DNA from: Bettongia penicillata ogilbyi
Lineage: Eukaryota; Chordata; Mammalia; Diprotodontia; Potoroidae
Direction of reading: 5' to 3'
Assembly (NCBI GenBank): GCA_023548195.1
Contig: JAJHZJ010000335.1
Location: 3,691,967-3,755,966, forward strand
DNA length: 64,000 nt
The notes under the pieces were generated by a model. It was given only the letters and a program-made list of their open reading frames with translations, searched no databases and had not been told where the DNA came from. Position 1 is the stretch's first letter, and each line of letters starts with the position of its first letter. A program made the position numbers and the translations under genes. Positions 58,001 to 64,000 of the stretch are shown here, in pieces.

Positions 58001-58086
58001 TTTACTGTTTTTTTTTTTCATAAAAGCAACTCTTAGTTTTATTTTCCTGGTTTATTGAGTGGAAATTAGAATATTCCTTTCATAAG
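55062..58086 (-). mobile_element. L1, 5'-truncated, reverse strand
   Basis: It starts with the poly-T of its tail (55062-55072), then the 3' UTR and the ORF2 3' block (55590-56050), then ORF2 pieces read in reverse: 56002-56328, 56586-56813 and 57417-57842. The RT signature [19 protein letters not shown] is at the last of these. The 5' truncation lies near 58045-58086. It is one of the more readable ORF2 copies here but still broken. The reported forward frames are shadows. Confidence 0.85.
57417..57842 (-). pseudogene. L1 ORF2 reverse-transcriptase start, remnant
   Basis: 141 open codons: the EN-RT linker ([11 protein letters not shown]), the conserved [18 protein letters not shown] motif, and the start of the RT fingers ([20 protein letters not shown]). 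The palm with the catalytic Asp pair lies beyond, in broken frame. Confidence 0.85.
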
Positions 58087-58099
58087 TTCCCTGAAAGGT

Positions 58100-58411
58100 T
58101 TGTGTTCATCCTTCATTGCCAAAGAAGACCATGCCATCAGAAAAATGATGATGTGACTTGCTCTTAACTTTGTTTCGAGGGAGAGAGGGCTGTGCAGATC
58201 ACCAACCTCATTTCTTCTCCAGAACCAGCTGAATTCAGTGACCAGATATTCATCAAGATGACTGGAGATGACCCAGTATGAGGCAGTTGGGGTTAAGTGA
58301 CTTGCCCAAGGTCACCAGCTAGTGAATGTCAAGTGTGTGAGGTGAGATTTGAACTCAGGTGCTCCTGACTCCTGAACTAGTGCTCTGTCCACTGCACCAC
58401 CTAGCTACCCC
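58100..58411 (-). mobile_element. tRNA-derived SINE with RTE tail (RTE-SINE)
   Basis: A complete copy with a 13-bp target duplication TTCCCTGAAAGGT (58087-58099 and 58412-58424). On its own strand: head GGGTAGCTAGGTGGTGCAGT, box-B-like GAGTTCAAATCT, CORE part GACCTTGGGCAAGTCACTTA, a long middle, and a 3' tail GGTCTTCTTTGGCAATGAAG plus GATGAACAC. The tail resembles the 3' end of the RTE LINE at 50851. It is inserted at or next to the 5' end of the reverse L1. Confidence 0.85.
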
Positions 58412-58429
58412 TTCCCTGAAAGGTAAATC

Positions 58430-60300
58430 AGAAAGAAACTCCCAAAAAGGGGAAGAAGGATGTCTTCTCTTGTCATCTTCATCATCATAATTTACTATTT
58501 GCCATTATGTCTGTGCATGGAACCTAATATCCGTGAATATTAGAAGTTATCAAATGGAATCTCTTCCCTCAAGGGCTTTTAATTACATGTGGAAAGATAA
58601 CACAGGTCCATACAAAGACAAATACCAATACAATTTAGCTATTGTTAAATTTGTACTAGCAGTTACTATCCAGGCTACAAAAATTGAGAGGAATAATGAA
58701 TGTTTGTGTGACGAGGGGGGATTAGGATTGTCAGCAAAAACTGAACTTCACAAAGCTATGTGTGAGAGGATAGATTTAATTAGTAGGGATCAAAAGATAA
58801 GGAATCATCGTTTGGGGAAAATGATATATACTAAGGCATGAAGGTAGCAATGCATATATCATCTTCAAAGAATAATAAGCAGAGCAATTTGGCAGCAACA
58901 GTGACTTTAGGTATGAACATTGTTGAGAGATAATGTTGGATATGAACTAAGTCATGTATCTGTCAAATATAAAAGGGAAAAGAAATACTAGAATTAGTAA
59001 AGCATGTTAGAGAAGATAGTAATATGGCCTATGTAATACTAGATTAGGAATAAGCACAAACTGGTTTCATATTCTGCCTGAGAAATATGCTAGCTGAATG
59101 AAAATGGGCCAAAAAAAAGTGAGCTCACTGTCTGTTCCTAAGGAGTTATCTGAAGTTTTAAACTGCAAAAGATGCCTTGCACTATATCAGTCAAGGTGGT
59201 TTAGATGTCTGAAGCTACTTGTAACTAAAGAACCAAAATTCCAGACAAAGCATATAAATGTCTCATTTAATTAAGAAATAATAATCACACTCTTTGGCCC
59301 TTAATTATATTTATTGAGATTACATTCTAAAAACGATAATTGTTTTAGACTTTTCTTTTCAAAAATTATAGAGCAACCTTCAATTATTAAACCTAAACAA
59401 ACACAAGCCTGAAATCAACTTAAGCGTTTGATAATAAAACAATAGTTTGACTGGATGAGTTCATTACTTCACTGGAAGGCCACCAGAATGGACAAGTATG
59501 AGGGATGCATTAAATCCTGAAGTGAAATGAGGAAGAGGAGAAACATGACTGTCTTGAGTATAGGAGCATAATACCAGGAGTGGTGGGGAAGGAATAGCAA
59601 AGAAGGTAATTAAGACTTGATCTCAAGCAGATCTTCTGAATAATTAAAGTTTATTAAAAATGGAACAGACTGACTCAATCTTTGTAGTGACCTGAAGTCT
59701 TCTAGAACATTTCTCTTTCTCCTTCTAAATATTTATTTTTACCAGGTGTTGCATCTTTTTTCAATATGTACAAAGACCAAAGCTGCAACAAACACATTTG
59801 CTGACATCAGAGGCTTCATAATTCACATCAGGGAGGTGGACATCTGCATACAAAGATCATTGCTAGTATTATAAAAGTCTAATGTTTCTTACAAAATTTT
59901 TCTCACAAAAATGAGAAATTGAGAGGAGAGGGTGGACAATGAACAGAAAATTGTCAAAGGATAATTTAAAAATTGAGAGGTTTGCTTGATACTTGAGGAA
60001 AATGTAACATTTCTACAACTGGAATAGTAGTAAGAGATCGTAGAGGCCAGTAACATGGTGAGAATAGAGATATGGACCCAAAAATACACATCCTCTTGAT
60101 ATTATAAAGAATATACACTTTGGGTTGTAGTTTGTGCAAGCTGTCACAAGAGGGATAGAAAATCAGTTCATGGCAGCAAGTTTATGGAAGGATTTGAATG
60201 ACAGGCTAATAGTCCATTTACGTTAAAACATAATTTGAAATAGAAATTTCACTGCATTGTTCAGTATTTTGATGTTCACTGCATTTGAAGATGAGATGCA
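58430..60300. other. No gene recognised
   Basis: AT-rich intergenic DNA. One frame of 102 codons (58533-58841) is open but has no domain, signal or membrane features I know; I treat it as chance. No clear repeat families. Confidence 0.4.
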
Positions 60301-60309
60301 ATAGTGGAA

Positions 60310-60450
60310 ATATGAACACAAAAACTATTTCACAATCACAAATCTACTGTTAACTATCAGTCTGATCCTGGACAACTCACTTAACCCTCCTTTTCTATAA
60401 AATGATTGCCTAGACTACATGACTGAAAAGTCTTTAAGCCCTAAATCTAT
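60310..60450 (+). mobile_element. MIR-like SINE fragment
   Basis: GATCCTGGACAACTCACTTA, TTTTCTATAAAATGATTGCC and AGCCCTAAATCTATGATA match a CORE-SINE middle and tail. A second decayed fragment is at about 60870-60960 (CTTGGACAAGTCATTTAAC). Confidence 0.6.
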
Positions 60451-60603
60451 GATAACAGATAAAAAACATATTTATGTATGTGGTGGGACCAGTGAGTCTA
60501 CAAATCCATTGAAGACACCAGAAATGTAGAAAAGGGATGAGTGACATTGAAAAAGTAGGGGAAAATTTGGAAAGATAAGGAAAGGCAGAGGGGGGAAGGG
60601 AAA

Positions 60604-60617
60604 TAGAGAGAGAGGGA

Positions 60618-60650
<33 letters not shown>
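60604..60650. repeat. (GA)n microsatellite
   Basis: GA run with a few GGGAG interruptions; the reverse frames 60434-60698 (Ser-Leu repeats) are its translation and not genes. Confidence 0.93.
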
Positions 60651-60654
<4 letters not shown>

Positions 60655-60720
60655 TTTTTGATCTCACATTGGGATAGCAATGCTATTTTTTGATTCATTA
60701 TTTTTAACTATGTTACAAAT

Positions 60721-60760
60721 GAGTGTGTGTGTGTGTTTATCTGTGTGTACGTATGCACAT
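60721..60760. repeat. (TG)n microsatellite
   Basis: GTGTGTGTGTGTGT followed by interrupted TG units. Confidence 0.85.
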
Positions 60761-60984
60761 GTAAACATATTTGTACAAATACAAACCTACATGCACACAC
60801 ATATACATACAATACTAATCCAGGAGGAACAATTTAGTACCCTGGATACAATGAGGGACTAAGAAGGGACATCCTTCCTCTAGCTCTGACTCCAATGAAC
60901 CTACTAGGAAGTACCTTGGACAAGTCATTTAACAACCCTGTGCTTCAGCCAATAAGATTGGGGGAAAACAACTGCCTGAACAAC

Positions 60985-61205
60985 GGGCAACTTGGTGGTG
61001 CAGTGGAGAGGGCAGTCTTGAAATCAGTGAGCAGAAATCTCGCCTCACACACTCACTAGCTGTGTGATGGTCAGCAAATCATTTAACACTATTTGCTTCA
61101 GTTCCTCATCCTGTAAGATGAGCTGGAACAGGAAATGGCAAAGCACTCTAGTATCTTTGTCAGGAAAAGCTCAAATGGATTAGAGGGTGTCAGACACTAT
61201 GGAAA
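60985..61205 (+). mobile_element. tRNA-derived SINE with Bov-B/RTE-like tail
   Basis: Head GGCAACTTGGTGGTGCAGTG, core TGATGGTCAGCAAATCATTT, then GAGCTGGAACAGGAAATGGC and a tail ATTAGAGGGTGTCAGACACT. Same family as 49888-50135. Confidence 0.7.
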
Positions 61206-61209
61206 GCCT

Positions 61210-62435
61210 CAGACAACTTTCCAATTTTATAAGTTATAACCAAATGTTACACTGTATTGAGGAATCTTTCTTCACATACTAATGTACTGACTGATCATAT
61301 ACATATGAAAATTTGGTGAAGTCGTTTAAAAGAGAACAAGTACATATGGGATGTGCTAGCTAGAAGAGAAATTTATGGTCCTTCACTGAAACTCAGGAGA
61401 GCACATAAATATTTGAAAAATAAGAAAATAGTTCACTAGAATTTATTAAATGCCAAATATTGACCACAACTTTATGGTGGAAAACTGACAATTAAGGGAA
61501 AAAATATCTACAGGGAATAAATATTGTTTAGGAGAGAAAAGAATGAATAAGTCGAGCAATATGGAACTTGTTCATTTAAAAAAGGAAGGAGGGAAATATA
61601 AAGGGGATGGAAGTGGCATATGGAAATATTTTGAAGTTGTAGAGACAAGAGTGAAGAATTTGATAGTGTTATTTCTGGATGAAAAGTGACATTGGAATGA
61701 GTCATACATCTGGATTTACTAGGTTAGAATTTTCAATTTACTGGCAACTCCTTCTCTCACACTGTCTCTCACAGTGGCAATTGTTCATGAGCTTATGAAA
61801 TTGGAGTATGTTCTTCTGTTAGACTTTTGTTAAAAAAAAAAAAGAAAAAGAAAAAGAAATACAAATTGAAATGGCAACTTGCATCCCTTCTTCCCTGACT
61901 CACTTCCTCATCCACACATCCCAGCCATGTCTAATAACTGTCAATGAATTAGGCCTCCACCACCTTTGATTTCTCTCTCTCTTTCTGTCTCTCTCCTCTG
62001 TCTCTGTCTGTCTGGTTGTCCATCTCTTTGTTTATTCATTTGTTTCTATTTTTTTGTTTTGTCTTCTTTTCAATTGTTTTTTCCTAGTTCGAAGATAATT
62101 ACTACATTGTGGTGTTCTTCAAAGGGATAGACCTATTTACTCCGTGGAAGGAAAAACAATGCATCAGATCCAAAAAACGCCCCAATTCAGGCCTTTTCTA
62201 CCTCTTCCCAGTAGCCTCATAATGACTTTATTTCCATATAGTCACATTGCAAAGAAACAATTTCATGGGATTAGATCTCATATTCAACCAATAGGGGACT
62301 TCTCTATTTATCTGGGTATTCTCTTCAGACTATTTACAAACAGGGAAGGATCTTAAGATTTTACTGCAAAGACATTGCAATGATTTTAAAAGTTTGAATA
62401 AATAATGGTAGACCTGGAAAAATAATTTGAATATT
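61210..62435. other. No gene recognised
   Basis: Contains a purine run at 61831-61858 (AAAAAGAAAAAG units) and a CT-rich stretch at 61970-62050. The open frames at 61508-61705 and 62144-62356 have no family features. Confidence 0.4.
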
Positions 62436-62439
62436 TTCT

Positions 62440-62715
62440 AATCCAATCTCACGCTTTAAGTACAATGGATAGAGATCTGGACCTGGAGTCAGGAAGATAT
62501 GTGTTCAGATCTGACCTCAAGATACATACTAGCTTGGATGCTTCTGGTTAAATCATTTAACCTCTGTTAACATCAGTTTCTCAGTCTGTAAGGAAGAAAT
62601 AATTAATAGTACCTACTTCTCCAGATTATTCTGAGGATCATTTCAACAATAATTGTAAGGGACTTAGCATGATACCTGGCACAAAGAAGATACTACATAA
62701 ATGTTAGTAATTATT
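62440..62715 (+). mobile_element. CORE-SINE (MIR/MON type)
   Basis: Head AGTACAATGGATAGAGATCT, GGACCTGGAGTCAGGAAGAT, box-B-like GTTCAGATCTGACC, tail GATACCTGGCACAAAGAAG. Confidence 0.75.
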
Positions 62716-62814
62716 CTTGCCATTATTATAAATATCAGGGTAAAATAAGTGAAATGATTGAAGATTGCACAGTCATAAAATACACAGTTGAGATTGAAAT
62801 CATGTACACAAATA

Positions 62815-63010
62815 ATAACTAATAATAGTATAGCACTGACTATGTGCCAGGTGCTGTCTTAAGCACTTCAAAGATGTTATCCCATTTGGTCTTCCCAACA
62901 ATCCTAGGAGGTAGGTGATATTATTTTCCCCATTTTAAAAGTGAGGAAACTGGGAGAAGCAGAGATTAAATAATTTCTTCAAGGTCACATAGTAATTGTC
63001 TGAGGCAACA
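62815..63010 (-). mobile_element. MIR
   Basis: GACTATGTGCCAGGTGCTGT, TAGGAGGTAGGTGATATTAT, CCCCATTTTAAAAGTGAGGA and CAAGGTCACATAGTAATTG: a typical MIR in reverse orientation, tail first. Confidence 0.8.
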
Positions 63011-63387
63011 TTTTTCCTCAAGTTTTCTTGATTCTACAATTAGCAATATATCACTTACCTTTTAATATTCTGGTGGAGCTATATTTTCTTGAATGGACAT
63101 TGTTGAAGTACAGATTGTACCAGATTCTGCAAATTTATAGCCATCCATACACTCAGGCCATTCTCTATTTCACTCTTATTTTAGAATCTTTCATGCCCTA
63201 TGATTTTCCCTCAACTCAAATATATAGGACTTATGAGTAAGTTTTAACTTTTAAACTAATGCTATTATTATCTCTTTAATAATTATAACAATAGCAATTT
63301 CTAATTCGTACTCCATGATTTTTCTCCGTTCTTCAGTTTCATTTATGTTTGCTTCTCATGTTCCATCTCTAATGCTCTCCAAAAGGA

Positions 63388-64000
63388 ATGGTGGTGAGCC
63401 CTGACAGGAATCATCCTCTTAGGAAGCTCTGATTATTCAGTTCCAGGTGCCCTTGTTTCTACTGTTCATCATCGTCTACGCAGTCACTGTGGTGGGAAAC
63501 TTAGGCATAATTGTTATCATCAAGATCAATCCCAAATTTCCCACCACCATGTGCTTTTTCCTCAGCTACTTGTCCTTTACGGATTTCTGTTACTCCACTA
63601 TAGCTCCACCAAAACTAATGGAAAACTTAGTTGTTTCCATCAAAGCCTGCATCACAGTTTTCCATGGGCATCACCTGTGTGATAGCAGATACGGCCTTGT
63701 TGGCAGTGATGGCCTATGATCCCTTTGTTGCTCTATGTTACCCTTTCCTGTATACAATTTCCATGTCCTCGAAACCTGCTAGAGGTTGTGGCATATTCTT
63801 CTATTTCACTCACCTACTCATTTCTTGTATTGTCATTTTGTGACACCAAAATCACTAATAACTTTGTATGTGAATATTGTCTTCCTCTTTGCTTCCTGCT
63901 CTGATAAACACTTCAGTGGGTTAATACGTGCTATCTTTGGAAATCTCAATGCATTTTTCACCCTCATCATTATCCTTACATCCTATCTTTTTATTTTCAT
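63388..64000 (+). pseudogene. Olfactory receptor pseudogene, 3' end beyond window
   Basis: Class II odorant receptor, an odour-sensing seven-transmembrane protein. TM1 reads VPLFLLF/VTVVGNLGI after a frameshift near 63440 (ILLGSSDYS precedes it in another frame). TM2 has FFLSYLSFTDFCYS with the family's PMY altered to TMC. The frame shifts again at about 63640-63690; TM3 then reads LLAVMAYDPFVALCYP, with the DRY arginine replaced by proline. Extracellular loop 2 (CDTKITNNFVCEY) and TM5 (FGNLNAFFTLIIILTSYLF) follow in further frames. At least three disruptions make it non-functional. It looks like an OR5/OR8-type receptor, uncertain. Confidence 0.88.

Noticed and set aside
58533..58841. 102-codon forward frame as a novel gene
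   Set aside because: No motif, signal or paralog in the window; length is within chance for this composition given the number of frames.
60434..60698. Ser-Leu-rich reverse frames
   Set aside because: Translation of the (GA)n microsatellite.

Overview
This window looks like nuclear DNA of a marsupial mammal. Three things point that way. The AT-rich sequence is packed with L1 copies of the marsupial type, including ORF1-only 'half-L1' (HAL1-like) elements. It holds many tRNA-derived CORE/MIR-type SINEs, some with RTE/Bov-B-like tails, and an RTE-clade LINE. The only host genes are vomeronasal type-1 receptor (V1R) genes and one olfactory receptor relic. I cannot resolve the species or the American versus Australian lineage from sequence alone.

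Layout. 1-8.3 kb is a mosaic of rearranged L1/HAL1 pieces, all on the + strand. 8.3-11.1 kb (block A) and 21.2-25.5 kb (block B) are two diverged copies of a segmental duplication. Block A lies upstream of the only intact V1R gene (13962-14852). Block B lies upstream of a broken V1R (33251-34130) and carries extra insertions: a gamma-type endogenous retrovirus (25542-29848, with both LTRs and a tRNA-Glu-type primer site) and two L1 3' stubs. A third V1R relic (40054-41640) is split by an L1/HAL1 5' fragment bounded by an 18-bp direct repeat. 43.2-46.9 kb is a nest: an old L1 3' end interrupted by a nearly complete HAL1. 47.3-53.1 kb holds an old L1 and an RTE LINE. A fourth V1R relic is at 53764-54687. 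55.1-58.1 kb is a reverse-strand L1 with a SINE inserted at its end. The window closes with an olfactory receptor pseudogene (63388-64000) that runs off the edge.

Biology. All four V1R copies are on the + strand, so this is a tandem pheromone-receptor cluster decaying by birth and death. The one intact receptor has the single coding exon, upstream splice acceptor and seven membrane segments expected of the family. Block A contains a conserved island with TATA-like boxes and a GT donor that are altered in block B, so it may hold the V1R promoter and 5' noncoding exon; this is inference. Apart from V1R and OR, the only coding capacity belongs to transposons (HAL1 ORF1, L1 ORF2, RTE reverse transcriptase, retroviral gag/pro). 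I see no tRNA or rRNA gene, no CRISPR array and no other host protein gene. I did not find a system I would call wholly new. The strongest leads are the HAL1 element, the repeat-flanked L1 fragment inside a V1R, and the duplicated candidate V1R promoter.
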